A DNA stretch of 64,000 nt from Lepeophtheirus salmonis (GCF_016086655.4 NC_052135.2:8336363-8400362); one strand, 5' to 3'; counted from the stretch's first letter, positions 23,570 to 35,700 are shown. Notes: a model not told the origin generated them from the letters alone. Numbers and translations are program-made.

Positions 23570-24090
23570 GGCCTCAAACGTTACATTTCTACTACTGCTT
23601 TACATCCACAAATTCAGAATAAATCCATCAAGTGCCTTGATGAATAAAAATAAAAAAGAATTGCCACATGTATTGTATTCTACTTGATAAATAATCACAT
23701 TTCAATATAATCCAAGTAATAATTACTAACCAAAATTTCATAATATGACTAGATTTGTACGATTATCATCTTTTTTGGGATGGATGAGGGAGGAGAAAAT
23801 TAGGATAATTAAAGAAAATACTTATTCTTTCCATTGTGATGGTTAATTTTTATCTACAACATGGAAATAAGATTGAATAACGATGCTATAACATTGTTTT
23901 TAGTACGCGCATTCTAGAGTCAAATAAAACATGCCACAAATACGTTTTGATTTGTTGGTCCCATTTTGACAACCAATAGTTGACTTTTTCCTTTAATATA
24001 AATGAAAAAAGGTATTTTATTGTTATAAACTTGGTTGTTTGAGGCCCCAAACACATCTCATGAAAACACGCACTCTATCCTTCAAATCAA
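23570..24090 (+). repeat. Dispersed repeat family G, copy 2 (intronic)
   Basis: Collinear with 11150-12190: 'tctacttgataaataatca', 'gactagatttgtacgatta', 'acatggaaataagattga', 'ttgatttgttggtcccattt' and 'tattttattgttataaactt'. Unlike the 11 kb copy it lacks the 450-bp internal insertion, so it approximates the uninterrupted form. Confidence 0.65.
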
Positions 24091-26149
24091 TACAAAACAA
24101 ATTAATTTGTATTCAACAAATCATAGATCGGCGTGACCTCTTTAAGAAGTGAACCTGTAAATGAGGTTCAAGAAAACCTTTTTATATACATACACATATA
24201 TCGATTATTTTGAAAAAAAAAAAATATTTAATTAATTTGTAAAACAAATTAATAATTAATATAATTCCATCTGTCCTTACAAACGCGAGACTGAACGTCA
24301 TGCGCATTTTTAAAGGAGCGTAGTTTATAATGAATAATGAGAAGGGAATTGTGTTGGTTGCTATTATTTTGCAAATAAGTTATATAACATGGATGGAATG
24401 ACAAGACATCATTTCATAAGTATGTGTGTTTGCTCTCCCAAATTTATTCAAATCAACTGGGAATTTAGATCTTTTATTGTTGTATTTTCTTAACAAAAAA
24501 AGAAAAATGAGTAGAAAAAACCAAATAATCCATGTTTTTTAAGCAACTCACCATCATAAATATTCATGATATGTGTGTTGACCCTTCAGCACTGCTGATG
24601 AATGATCTTTAATTTTTATATGTATAATTATCTATTACATAATTGTTCTTACAACTTTGCGTGTGTGATGTAATATATGTAGGGGAAAATAATCTAAAAC
24701 CAATGATTTTTTTCACTCCCCCCTTATTAGAAATGAATAGATAAATAGATGGATATTGGCAACCTTTCTTGAATATTCATATCTGACTATAACTTATTTA
24801 TAAGTCATAGTATTATTTTTACGTAATCGTTCCAAGAATAAAAAAATCAATTTTACCTTATTTCTATTTAATTTTTGAGGAGGAAGAATTGAGGTAAATT
24901 CTTTCCTTATCTTATGTGAAATCAGGAATTTACTCTATTTCTTATTATTATTTCAATTCATGAAATTTGAATGAGAAAACAAAAAATGTTAGAGTAAGAA
25001 AAAAAGAAGTATAATAAAAATTATATGGCATTCCAAAGGTACGTGATGCCAAGTTGGAAAACTATCAACCATTGTTTATAATGGATGTGTGTGTATACAT
25101 AGATATATTTATATTAAGAGAGAGAGAGAGAGAGAAATATTACTTGTATTTCAAGATTCATCATATTAATATAATCATAAATAGATGTTTAATCATCTAT
25201 ATCACCATGATTTGCTAATTGACATATATTTTTTCTCTTCATATCTCATTAAGTCATTACGTGATTCTTACACATGTCATGACAAATGTGGACCCCCATC
25301 TTTTGTAAACAATTAGTAGAGATTAACTGAGTCGACTGTATTAATGTCAAATTTCATTAAAAGCGTAGCTTAGCATTTATTTTATATATAGTTGAATCAT
25401 TGCAAATGCAAATGTGGTCTGTCAACACTGAAAGAGTTTACAACAAAAATCAAGAAAAGGAGAAAATCCATTTTTTACTTAAAATATAAATATATTGTAA
25501 CTTGTACAAACAAACTGTTTAATAGGCCGGTTTGTTTTTCAACTTTTTCGAATTTCTATTACGGCTAGTTTGGAAAAGATGGGATTTACTAAGGAAATGT
25601 CATCTTTCAGTAGGATATTTAGTTCAAAGTTTAGAAGGAGAAAAAAATCTATTTATTTACTCAACAAAGATTAAAATACAGCATTTTGCATTAATTAATT
25701 ATGATATACATTATTCTAGCATATAAAAATATTACTCAATTTTTGTTTGTTCTAAAGCTACCCTATGGAGAAAAGAGAGAGAATAACACAAGAAAATTAT
25801 GATCATTCCTTTCTGAAAATGAAAAAATGAAGATCATTGCTATACGAAGATACTCAAATTTACTGATTATTTTCTGAAAATATCTATAAAGCTCTTATTA
25901 CAATCAATATTCACTCAGTAAAGAGTATTCGCCTTTTTTCATAATTTGATCAAAGATGCCCTTGTAGTACCTTTCCAACTTCGCATAGGTAATTTTCATA
26001 CCATATCGCAACTTTTCCGAATTGCCCGTAATCGAAATTCGAAAAAAGTTGAAAATTAAACCGCTCTACTGTACAAGTTGGAGCCAACACATATGAGAGG
26101 ACTAATTTTAAATGAATGATTTACGATACTTGAGATAAGGATAATGCAA
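24091..26149. other. AT-rich intronic stretch
   Basis: No coding exon candidate with good splice sites was recognised. Contains an (AG)n run at 25117-25135 and a family A fragment ('gtctgtcaacactgaaag', 'gagaaaatccatttttta') near 25400-25520. Confidence 0.4.
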
Positions 26150-28110
26150 TAGTTGAATAATCCATGGATGTTCCATATATTGATGGTGTAAATTTTGAAT
26201 ATTTTAATACAAATAAGTATTATTTGGTACATTATTAATTATAAATGCGCACAGTTATATTACTCATAAACACATTATAGCCATGTAATTTTATTAGATC
26301 AAAATGAAATGATTGTATCAATATTTAGTATGGAATTTGAATGACCAACATGTTGAAATTAAATAAAGGATTTTAATATGAAGAAATTGAAACTAGCACA
26401 ATTTACCTATACAATTTGATCTGACATCGTAACTTGTACATAACAAATATATACATCCCAACATTTTAAAGACATATTTGAGTCAATTATAGGCTTTTAT
26501 TTCAAATTTGTGGGATAAGCCAAAATATCCAAGAATATTAGTTGAAATTAAGAACCTTTATTTGATTTAAAGAAACTTATGTGTATGACCCCTTTTAATT
26601 AAAATATGTCCATTTATCATTATTTGTATTGTGTGGATTAATGGTGGCTACTTAAATCAGTGCAATTTGAAGTGTCATTTAAGATTTAATATGAATACTT
26701 TGTCGCTAGAGATTGATGAATATTTGTCGAAGAATACAAATGTAATATACACTCCACTTTGATAAAAATAATTCCATCTTGCTTTTATATTGCCATTATG
26801 TAGTGTACTAATTGTAACTTGTACGCGCAGACTGTACAAATTATTCGTCTTATAACCATTTCGATTACCAAAGTTATTAGATGCTATCATTTCATTTTTT
26901 TGTATTGGAATTACTTGATTATTATGTATTTACGACTAATAAACTAATACTATGTGAACTGAACTTTACATTGTGCTACATAATAATTATCAATTATTAA
27001 TCATAATTACATAATTACTATACGGACCATGTAAAAAATATTAATCACTACATAATCCCCATGAAAAGTTATATAAATTCTTTATCTCATTTTTTGATTG
27101 CAATTTGTAATATTTGCTACTATAAATAGTAATAACTAACTATTAATTGATGAATTGAAATAATTATGATCTATTAAAAAAACTTAATTATGAGTATTAT
27201 AACTCTGTGGATTTGAACTTAATAATGTGCCACAGATTACTTGTCAATTAGTTATTTTCATCCAAAAAGTCAATAATATATATATCATTTGAAAATTGAA
27301 AATCTAAGTAGATTGAAATATCTTCATTAAAAAATGTTTCTTGTTATTTTGTGGTTGCAATTTGTACAATCTTATACTAGTACAAGATTTTGTACGTAAT
27401 CGCATCTTGTATACGACATATACAAATACTTTTCAACCATTATTATTTTTTTTTTTAAATATATCGATCCCTTTTTATCAGAATGTGTAAATCGATTTGA
27501 TGTGGACCCACTAGTCTTATTTTATACTATATTATATATAAAATGGATGTTTTATTACATTTTTATAAAAATAGTATGGACCTCCCATGCTTCTTAATAT
27601 TTATTAATAAAAAAAGAACCACCAAAAACTATGCATATTGTTGTCATATTGTGATTTTATATTTTTATATACAAATACAAATTTTCTGTATACATATTAT
27701 GTCGGTGCTAGAGGTGACATTCGAAGAAGACTGCAAAACAAGTATTTCTCATTTTTATATAACAAAAAATCTATTGAGAGTAACTAACAAGTTATGCACT
27801 TTTAAATATTAAAAAATGTATAACAACATCCTCCTGGCACCGTCAGAAACTTTTTTATTTCTTACGTATCCACGACCTATATATTCATTTATTCAATGTA
27901 TATATGTTGTGTATAAGTTTCAAGTTGTATAAATTCTACGTCTTAAAATGCATATTTTAATTACAAAATTGGACCATCTATACATTTATATTGTCATTTC
28001 ATTTGAATCTATTCAAATTACATAGCTATTATGTATTTATGATTAATAGATATAACTGTGGGCATTATAACTTTATAATTAATTTTTAGTCATTTGTATT
28101 AAAATAGTCA
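26150..28110 (+). repeat. Cluster of family A copies and left-part units
   Basis: 26150-26460 carries the left part (also at 18230 and 39430). 26467-26780 carries the core ('gagtcaattataggctttta', 'gggataagccaaaatatcc', 'tttgtcgaagaatacaaatg'). 26800-27460 and 27880-28110 repeat further units with 'attatgtatttacgactaat' and 'caagttgtataaattctacg'. The units recur with the same neighbours, so family A appears to be a long element of at least several hundred bp whose copies are piled up here. Confidence 0.55.
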
Positions 28111-28650
28111 AAAATCCCACAATTAGTATATTGATCATTCTCACATTACCCCAGGATTGTTTTGATGTCGCCCATTTTGGGGGACCACACAACTATTGAA
28201 TGTCCAAATTGGACCATCAAATATAAATACTTAAACCTTACTGTCTATAAAGTTTTTAGCCTTCCATTGCCTAGGCTTATTATACATCTAGCCATAATAT
28301 CTAAAAAATATGTCATTATATCGTTATCTTCTTATTTCCATATTGTTGATAAAAATTAACTATCTCAATGGTAAAAATATTATATTTTTATCTAATTATC
28401 CTACTTTTATCGTCCCTAATCGATTTTAAACAAAATTAAGGGTACAAATCTAGCCTTTTTAAAGGAGTTTATAACATATTACTTTGATTATAATCTAATA
28501 TCAGTGTTTATCATGGACATCAAGAAGTATTTAATGCAGGTGTTGAGTCGTTTATTATTTTTAAAGCCACATGATGGAGTTTAATCAAGATGTATTGGAA
28601 ATTTGTTCATTTCTTGTACATAATAAAAATATCAACTGTAAGCCCTCAAA

Positions 28651-28722
28651 ATGGCGTCTCTTCTAATTATGATGCTATGTATGACGTCGGTGAAAACGTT
28701 TTCCATGCATTTATTTCATTAG
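28651..28722 (+). other. Short open frame with ATGGCG start, uncertain
   Basis: A 23-codon frame (MASLLIMMLCMTSVKT...) starts in AAAATGGCG context about 520 bp upstream of the 35-nt exon. It could be chance or part of an alternative 5' exon. A stop follows and no donor site with a compatible frame is obvious. Confidence 0.15.
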
Positions 28723-29238
28723 CCTCATCCCAAGTACTGTAAATCCTTTATTTAATTGTTAAATCTAATTTTTTGTAGCAAAAAATATACAATGTATATA
28801 TTTGAAAAAAAAAAAAAACAGAAAAATCACTCAAGCTGTATTTTTGAAGGTTTTATTTCCCTTAGCCTATCGAACATACATACTATTTTATTTAATATCA
28901 TCGAGTTTATTTTATTTTTTATATGAATTTCATGTTGTTATTATTTTACTATTACTACCATTACTATTAATGTGTTACTAATTAACTCTGTGAGAGGGCC
29001 CTTTAGATGTGTACATAGTACATGTGAAGGGATATACAAAGGATGTACATAACATACTACAAACCCCGTGACTTATGAAAGATGTGAAATAAAAACGATA
29101 TTAATAATAATATTCTACCTCTCTTTTCGTGAAATTAAATATAACATAATATTACTTACATATTCGTCATATACTATGTAATGTTCCTGTAGTACACCTA
29201 TTGATTTTATTTGTAACAGTCTATACCTTTTTTTGTAG

Positions 29239-29273
29239 GGTCTAGAAGGAAGCTCATGACGTCAGTTGATGAG
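29239..29273 (+). CDS. spir: Spire-like gene, second coding exon (35-nt microexon)
   Basis: Bounded by a pyrimidine-rich acceptor (ctttttttgtag) and a consensus donor (GAG|GTAAGT). It enters in phase 1, completing the Gly codon left open at 23494, and gives GSRRKLMTSVDE, leaving in phase 0. In Spire KIND domains the 'DG.VH..S.L' stretch is followed by a variable basic/polar linker and then a helix beginning near '(V/L)ESLG...Y.ALD'. This exon fits the linker, and the next exon should begin with that helix. I did not find that exon in the remaining + strand sequence. Support comes from splice sites, phase and position; the residues themselves are too few to prove homology. Confidence 0.55.
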
Positions 29274-29398
29274 GTAAGTCATACTGAATATTTTACTTAT
29301 TGATCTTTTTTTAGTTAGCTGTTAGTTGAGGGTAGAAGGGGGGTAGTTCATACTAGTGTATTTTTCACAACCCCAGCCCCTCTTATGTAGTAGTGTTT

Positions 29399-29427
29399 GA
29401 GGAGGAGGAGGAGGAGGAGAAGGAGGA
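29399..29427 (+). repeat. (GGA)n microsatellite
   Basis: About nine GAG/GGA units with slight imperfection. The glutamate-rich open frame over it is a product of the repeat. Confidence 0.8.
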
Positions 29428-29715
29428 AACGACAAGTATCCATTTGTGTAGAGGGTCGAGTATATTTTTAGCTATTTGTCATTTCCAGCTTTTCCTACTT
29501 TCTTATCTATGTAATCTCTCAGTAAATTTGTACTATAATTCACGTCGTTACCTTCAGTATATCACGCAACCTCTTGCCCAAAAAGAAACCGAAAGTGGTC
29601 CGAAATCATATGGTAGTTAGCCAAATAAGTCAATCATACCAAATACTATTCATCTTTTAATTAATCATTGTCCTATTTTTACTCCACAATTTTTAAAATG
29701 AATTATATAGATATA

Positions 29716-30238
29716 CGAGAGTGGTCTGAACGTTAAGATGACTGCAATCGTAAATTAAAGCAAGTAATATCTATTTAGCATCTGTTGACAGATACACACC
29801 AAAGTTTCTGCCATTTTGGACCCTGTGCAGTTGTTATGTAACGGTCGTTTGAGTGAGTTTATGGAAGTTTTTTTTTTTTTTTTTTTTTTTTGTAAAAATG
29901 GACGAAATCGAGGTTCGAGCTGTCATTAAATATTTTTTTTCGAAAGTGTAACCTTGTATTAGATTCAAACAATAACAGATACATAAAGGGTTAATTTTTT
30001 TAAAAATATGACGCTTCTAAGTCAATCCAACACGGAGACATTGAGCCCAAAACATTAAGGTGCCTCGTGAACAGTTATTTTGGTGATAAAAACACCAAGT
30101 ACTATTTGGACAGGTTATAGAGATGGGAACATCGCTGGGAGAAGTATGTAGAATTACAAGGAGACTCTGCTGACAAAATAACATTCAGAATAAAGTCTTG
30201 TATCTTTGTTAGGTCGGAAACTTTTCAGACCACCCTCG
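29716..30238 (+). mobile_element. Internally deleted mariner element with both TIRs
   Basis: Left end CGAGAGTGGTCTGAACGTT preceded by TA. The right end in reverse complement is CGAGGGTGGTCTGAAAAG, a clear mariner-type inverted repeat of about 18 bp. Inside, an ATG at 29898 starts MDEIEVRAVIKYF, the N-terminus of mariner transposase. After about 100 bp of unmatched or damaged frame the sequence jumps to C-terminal motifs, a 'YYLDRL' segment followed by RWEHRWEKYVELQGD (about 30095-30165). The whole D,D34D catalytic core is missing: 523 bp instead of about 1.3 kb. A poly(T) run at 29868-29891 lies in the 5' UTR part. Stops and the deletion make it non-autonomous. Confidence 0.8.
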
Positions 30239-30557
30239 ACTATTTCATAATATTAAAATCCTACATAATATTTTATTAAAAGCTTATTTATACGTTTGTA
30301 AATTATTAATAAAAATTTATAAAATGACCAATGTACAAGTATACGAGGGATCAACAAGGAATTGTATTCCTGTCCTTTTGAAAATGGACCAAAAGTATAT
30401 GTATACTAACTTATTAATTCGTTTATTTATCAAAATGAGTATATCATGAAATAGCCATGATATAACAAGTGAGACGAGGGAATTGATAGCTGATCACAAA
30501 ATAACCTAGGGCTATTTTTTTATTTTAGCAAGGTAACGCCGTGAAGTACGTACGTGA
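30239..30557. other. AT-rich gap between two elements
   Basis: No coding sequence or repeat recognised between the mariner element and the following TIR element. Confidence 0.4.
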
Positions 30558-30916
30558 AGTGTTGTGTCGGTCCTGTCCAGTTCAGTCCCAAAAACTGATA
30601 AACTTCGGTCCTTGATAACGTAACTCATCTTTATTTCTTCTTTTTTAAAGCAGTTCTAGGACTTACGGTCCAAAAGACAGGTCCCAAAGATTGATAAGAC
30701 CTTAGTTTAGTTTAATTAGGTTTTTTTCTCCTCTTATCTCTTTATAAATGTATAATTTAAGTAGTAAAGTATGTACTTGGGGTTATCTCCCGTGTTTTAT
30801 ACTACCGTCGAGAAGTTCCAGATATTTTTATGAAAAATTCCAAGAACCGACAATTAACGACCGGTTCTAAGACAGGAATGGACTGGCCCGAATAAGTAAG
30901 GTCCGGCACAATACTA
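30558..30916. mobile_element. AGTGTTG-family TIR element
   Basis: Left end AAGTGTTGTGTCGGTCC. The right end in reverse complement is TAGTATTGTGCCGGACC. The interior is rich in 'gaccg', 'cggtcc' and 'aagactg'-like words on both strands, as in the other copies. No coding capacity. Confidence 0.6.
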
Positions 30917-31594
30917 TCAATTGCTAATTTACAAATGAAACTATAACATAAATTTTATAGTATTCAACATTGAACAGGAATGAGAATGTAGCTATGTCTG
31001 AGATAGATGACATTAAAGTCTTTTCGTTTTTTTTTGGTCTTTTCATTACACTTAAACATATTTGTATATTCACATGACCATCAAATAGGAAATATCCTTT
31101 TTGATGGGCAAAATCTACTAAAAACAGGATAAAAAGAAATCCTATCCCCAGAACCTTGAATGAACAAGGGAGTAGTATGCAGGTCTATGTATGTACATTC
31201 AAATGGAATATAGTTTATCATTATTATAAAAGAAATTGCAAGGAAAACAAATAAATAAGAAATAGGTAACCATAACTATAACTGGTTTGGGGTTCATTCC
31301 AAGTTGGAGTTAATTTACTCAATCGTTAAAATATGTGAGAAAAAAAAAGTTGAATAAATGTACATTAGTGTTAGATTCGAGTATTACTTGAGCACTAAAA
31401 AAATAACAGAGGCACTTAACTAAAGCCGTCAATTGTCTGACAATGACCCGGACTCGCCCAAGGTATTCTCCTTGAGAATTCGGTTGTACTGTGACTCGAA
31501 TAATCAAAAAATTCACGGATGAGTCAAATGTCAAGTAAAAATTACTCAAAAAGACAGTAATCATCTACTGATGCTCCTTTGAGTGGGTACTTTA

Positions 31595-32150
31595 CAGGGT
31601 CGTGTTAAACAATATCAACGACCTTTGACCTCATCCAGATTCCGTATGAGTGCATCATGGACGAGTTATCCCTTCTCATACAATAGATTAGGTGACTTTA
31701 GAAAATAAAATCCTGTTTGTTTTCATTATGAGTCAGTTATCGAGATAAAGTAAAAGCTTCGAAGAAACGCGATCGCCAAATTATTACACGTGGGACACGA
31801 AGAAAAAACCATTGCCAAACTCAGTGGCTGCTTTAGTCTGGAGGGTCGTTAAGAACATCACCAGGAAGTCCCAGACATGTCTCAATAGAAGAAGGGAAGG
31901 CTACTCCAACCTTCAAAGCAGGGAAGATGAAATCCTTTAAGGTTCCCTTGACCTGAACCCCTTGGATGTCGATGAAGAGCCTGTGCCACCTTAAACAACA
32001 GTGTGAAGTCCTCCAAGGCCGCCATCAATCCCGTGGCTACAATAATCCCCTCTGCGGACATTATCAACGCCTGCCTATAATTATGTGGGAGAATTGAGGC
32101 CGTGATTGAGGTACACGGAGCTCATAACATTAAATAAAACCAAAAAAATC
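31595..32150 (+). mobile_element. Internally deleted Tc1-like element
   Basis: Starts after a TA at 31593-31594 with CAGGGTCGTGTTAAAC. The + strand reads RRKTIAKLSGCFS (31801-31840), matching the first HTH ('KTIAKTVGCSLSTV'), and after a frameshift VVKNITRKSQTC. It then passes almost directly to DLNPLDV (about 31951) and SADIINACL followed by RIEAVIEVHG (32054-32120), the C-terminal end. About 500-600 bp encoding the catalytic core is missing. The right TIR was not identified. The minus-strand open frame at 31882-32067 is a shadow. Confidence 0.7.
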
Positions 32151-32341
32151 CTCAATATGCATCTGTTCAGGATCTGAAATCGCTCAAATTTGTTCCAACT
32201 GGTAGAGCAGGTCACTGTATTAAAAAAAGAGACGCAACCATTTTTCATATGTAACTTGTGGAAATTCTCAAAAATTCGAACTCTGCTCTACGCAGATCTC
32301 AAAAACTAGAATAAGAAAATGTTGACTGGAATCCAATATTG

Positions 32342-32359
32342 ATATATATATATATATTA
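32342..32359. repeat. (TA)n tract
   Basis: Alternating AT run directly before the TIR element at 32362. Confidence 0.8.
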
Positions 32360-32361
32360 TC

Positions 32362-32620
32362 TAATGTTGGGAAGCATACACCGGTCTGAGACTATTTTAA
32401 TTTTAACCAATTCGGTCCGGACCGGTCTCATAGTTAAATGATGTCTACTAAGAAATTCGGTCGGACTGGTCTCATAGTTCAATGATGTCTACTAAGAAAT
32501 TCGGTCCCACTGAATCTATGAAAAAAGAAAAAAAAATGAATTTCGATCACCAGATCGTTCTATAAAAAGCTCCCTTCAGACCAAACCAAAGAATCATTCT
32601 TGGAAGGAGTCTTAACACTA
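32362..32620. mobile_element. AGTGTTG-family TIR element, 259 bp
   Basis: Left end TAATGTTGGGAAGC. The right end AAGGAGTCTTAACACTA gives TAGTGTTAAGACTCC in reverse complement. Inside is a near-exact tandem duplication: 'actggtctcatagttcaatgatgtctacta' at 32469 repeats 'accggtctcatagttaaatgatgtctacta' at about 32421. Motifs 'ggtctgag', 'aattcggtcc' and 'cagatcgttc' are shared with 17.6-17.9 kb. Confidence 0.65.
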
Positions 32621-33430
32621 ATATTAACATCATTGAATTATTATTACTATTAGTCTCTAATATAATTAGGACCTGTCTTAATAATAATAATCATGATAAT
32701 AAAATATTATATCTTTAAATGACGTTAAATTACGTCTGATATTTATTTGCAAATGAAGGACGCAGCCGACTTCTTATTAGTATGTATTATTACTCTAATT
32801 GCATTTGGAAGTAAGTAGATACTCTGCATAGATACATTGCATTGCTGCAACCTTTTCGTTTTGATCCAATTGTTATACTTTAAATGTGAATGTTAGTAAG
32901 GAAAAGGAAGAATCCATGAGGAGAGTCCATGCTTTACTCAAGACTAATAAGGAAATGCAGGAGTAATAGGTTTGGCATGCTATGCCAGAGCTGATATCTA
33001 TTGCACACGTGATGACAATCTGCACGAATAAATAGGACTTTATTTGTTATTTATTGCGTCAATAATTATAATTATCAAATCTCTATGTTGTTTGTGAATA
33101 AGTAGTAACATTCTAGGTACATACATGACTTTGGTCATTTCCATTACTCTATCCAAGAAGAGAGGAGGAAGAGTAGTTTGTATTGTTTGTTTGTTTGTTG
33201 TCTACTCTTTTGTTTATATCCATATGTATATTTAGAGATGATGGTTTATTTGGATAAAAATCCCCTCTTATCAAGATGAACTTTTAATGATAGAATGGTT
33301 AGTATGTTGTGATCCGAATAGAAGTACATGGTAGAAATAATAACAATACTAGTGGTCCCCTACGAAAGAAAGAGGAAGAAGACATTTCTTATTCTTTTTT
33401 GTAATATGAAAAATATGTAGGTATCATCTA
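32621..33430. other. AT-rich intergenic stretch
   Basis: No supported gene or matched repeat. A (TTTG)n-like run occurs at 33183-33199. Confidence 0.4.
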
Positions 33431-33431
33431 T

Positions 33432-33520
33432 TAGTGTTGGGACTCGGATTGAGATCGATTTTATTTTCGGGGTTTCTCTTAAATGATTTTTTCCTGAGGG
33501 TTCTCAACCAATATTTTTGC
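33432..33520 (+). mobile_element. AGTGTTG-family left end only
   Basis: TAGTGTTGGGACTCGGATTG followed by 'agatcgattttattttcggg', closely resembling the left end at 16748. No matching right end was found nearby, so this is a truncated copy. Confidence 0.45.
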
Positions 33521-34059
33521 TGCTCCTTCACTAATTCTAAAATTTAGACCACTTTCAATTGTCTGCTGTCGATTATTCTGTTTATTTCCCCCCTACTCTA
33601 TGTTTTGAGTGTTGCTGTTCATTGTTTGTATTCAAATTAGCTATTTTTAAGCTTTGAATAATTTTGCAACTGATTTTAGGCATTTTTCCATTTTCTTTTT
33701 AAAAGGCTGTTCAGCTACATGAAAGGTAGCAACATGTAGAATTTGAGATTGTGGATTGAAATTGAATTGTTTTCAAGTCGCGTACTGATTATTTTTTACG
33801 CTCTGATACGAAAAAAAAAAAAAAATGATAATTTCATTAATCAACTGTCGTTGATGCTTGAATGAAGAAAGAGACTAAAAGTATATGAAACTCATTCAAA
33901 GTCTAAAAAGTGCTCATATAACAAACACCTCAATAGAATAATGCCTCATAACTCTTGTCATATTAGAAGTGATGCTGATCCGGAGGATTTTAGACATGTT
34001 AAACAAAGAGTTTAAATCGAAAATCAACGTGGACACCCTTACAATTTACAGAATATTTT

Positions 34060-34360
34060 GAAGGAAAACAGCGTAGCTGTTATGGGATTTCATTAGATTT
34101 TCTTTAATCAGCTCTGACAAGGGGAGAGAGGGAGAAGGAAATAAACATGTGTTTAGGCAAGAATTACTCTAAAATCGTTCTTCAATTATATTCTGAGTCT
34201 AACAAGGACTCAGTTATAACTCTAGCAACAACCTCAGGGTTACTTTCCGTCTTTTATGAACACACAAATGCTCAATCCTGTTTCGTAAACATCAATGATA
34301 GCTTGGATGTAGTAGAAAAAGAAATAACTGCTCAGGAATGAAAGAATAAGGGGCAACATC
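34060..34360 (-). repeat. Family C, inverted copy
   Basis: In reverse complement contains 'acggaaagtaaccctgaggt', 'gttgttgctagagttataac', 'ttatttccttctccctctc' and 'cagagctgattaaag', the order seen in the other copies. The 64-codon + strand frame at 34147-34341 is the complement of this repeat and not evidence for a gene. Confidence 0.6.
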
Positions 34361-35286
34361 TTAGGAAAAGAAAATTCATTCTTGAGTTTGTCAACTAAAA
34401 AAAAAATCGGCTGAGGTAAAAAATGCTCCCGATCAGTATCACTACATATAAGTCACGAAATTCATCGTTCAAAACGGTCAAGTAGACTGATTATTTTATG
34501 TGTGGGAACCATCCAGAATGAGTTCGGTCCAGCTAAAATTATAGCATTCTCTCTCCACACCCCAACACTACGTGTACCAATGATCCAAAGTACCAAACCA
34601 TAGGTCCTTTTCTAATTTTGTTGTTGTTTTTTTTCTCCTAAAAGAAACGTTTATGAATAAAATTTAAAGGGGATTGATGATCTTTGATATATACTTACAT
34701 ATACATCTATACGATAGATGTAAGACCAGGAAATGAATGAATACATATTATAATAATAATAATGATGATGATAGTATTAGTAGTTGAGTGCCTGAACTTT
34801 AATTCTTGTTTCTTACCCTCCATTGTTAGTATCATTTTATAATATGGTATAGATTGATATATACATTTCTTTATGTCTTTTAATATGCGTATAAAATTAT
34901 AATTTATAACGCTTCATTTTTATCAAAAATTATAGAGAGAGAGAGAAGCATTATAAAACTAGGTATTTTCTTTCTTGAAAAATATAGGTACATAATATAT
35001 ATACATGATTATTTCATGGCCTCTTAGGTAGAGAAATAATATAGGAGGAGTGGCATGTCATTTAAGGTATTTCAATGCAATCGAATTCCGTTTTTTTAAA
35101 AGTTCCTCAAATCATCTTTATATCAATAATTGTATATTGAGTAACATGAATATTAAAGTAGAAGTCTTAATCAATTTGTCATCATAATATGATTAAGTTG
35201 TTCACATTTTGGGTTAACCCTCGCAAATTGTCGGCGGAATGGTTATTATGATTATTATATTACTATAATAATTTGAGAGCAATATA
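34361..35286. other. AT-rich intergenic stretch
   Basis: Only simple (ATA/ATG)n trinucleotide repeats near 34750-34775 and short GA runs near 34935. No gene recognised. Confidence 0.4.
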
Positions 35287-35700
35287 CAGGGTGTCATAAC
35301 GAAATCTGGGGATTTTTTAAAGATTTATTCAATGAACAAAAACTGAGGACCCGATAAAATCATTGCAAATATATTTATTTTCAATACACTCAATAACGGC
35401 ATTGATTCTGGTCCTGAACAACGTCCTGGACCTGGAAACTTAGAATCCCATCTAAATTCTAGCATTCCAGGACGATGCAGCTGATCAGGGGCTTTTTTTG
35501 CGGTCTGATCCTTGACTCAAGTTTGCTCTAGACAAAATAATCAATCGGAGGAGCTAGGAGGCCTAATATACTTGAACACCCAGTCGTAGCTTCTGGAGCT
35601 CCTTCAGAGTCTTTCTCACGTCAATCCCTGTTATATTTGAGACTTCAGTATTGCTAATAATAATCAGTTCGTTGTTCACCAAAAAAAACACCGATCCTGT
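35287..35700 (-). mobile_element. Internally deleted Tc1-like element, minus strand
   Basis: The 3' end is at 35287: CAGGGTGTCATAACG preceded by TA. Reading the minus strand, VSNITGIDVRKTLKELQKL (about 35650-35585) resembles the N-terminal HTH of Tc1-like transposases. Then, with no catalytic core between, IDYFVWSKLESRI (about 35545-35505) matches 'LDYFVW..LESK', and CRTFRTRINAVIECI (about 35420-35385) matches the closing 'CR.FR.RIEAVI' segment. Frameshifts separate the blocks. The 5' TIR was not identified. Same deletion logic as the elements at 29.7, 31.6, 38.2 and 46.8 kb. Confidence 0.7.

Larger units (their letters stand above)
23495..29238 (+). other. Inferred first coding intron of the Spire-like gene, 5.74 kb
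   Basis: Begins GTAAGC and ends in a pyrimidine-rich TTTTTTTGTAG. It contains a family G copy directly after the donor, a long AT-rich stretch, and a cluster of family A copies. The joined reading frame stays open across the junction. Confidence 0.55.

Noticed and set aside
23384..23647. Second + strand frame overlapping the KIND exon
   Set aside because: Shadow of the real coding frame; Ser/Pro/Thr-rich with no motif.
29399..29620. Glu-rich frame as an acidic-domain exon following the Spire microexon
   Set aside because: The Glu run is a (GGA)n microsatellite and the rest shows none of the expected KIND helix (no 'SLG...Y.ALD').
34147..34341. 64-codon + strand frame with an in-frame ATG
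   Set aside because: It is the reverse complement of a family C repeat copy; the frame is not conserved in the other copies.
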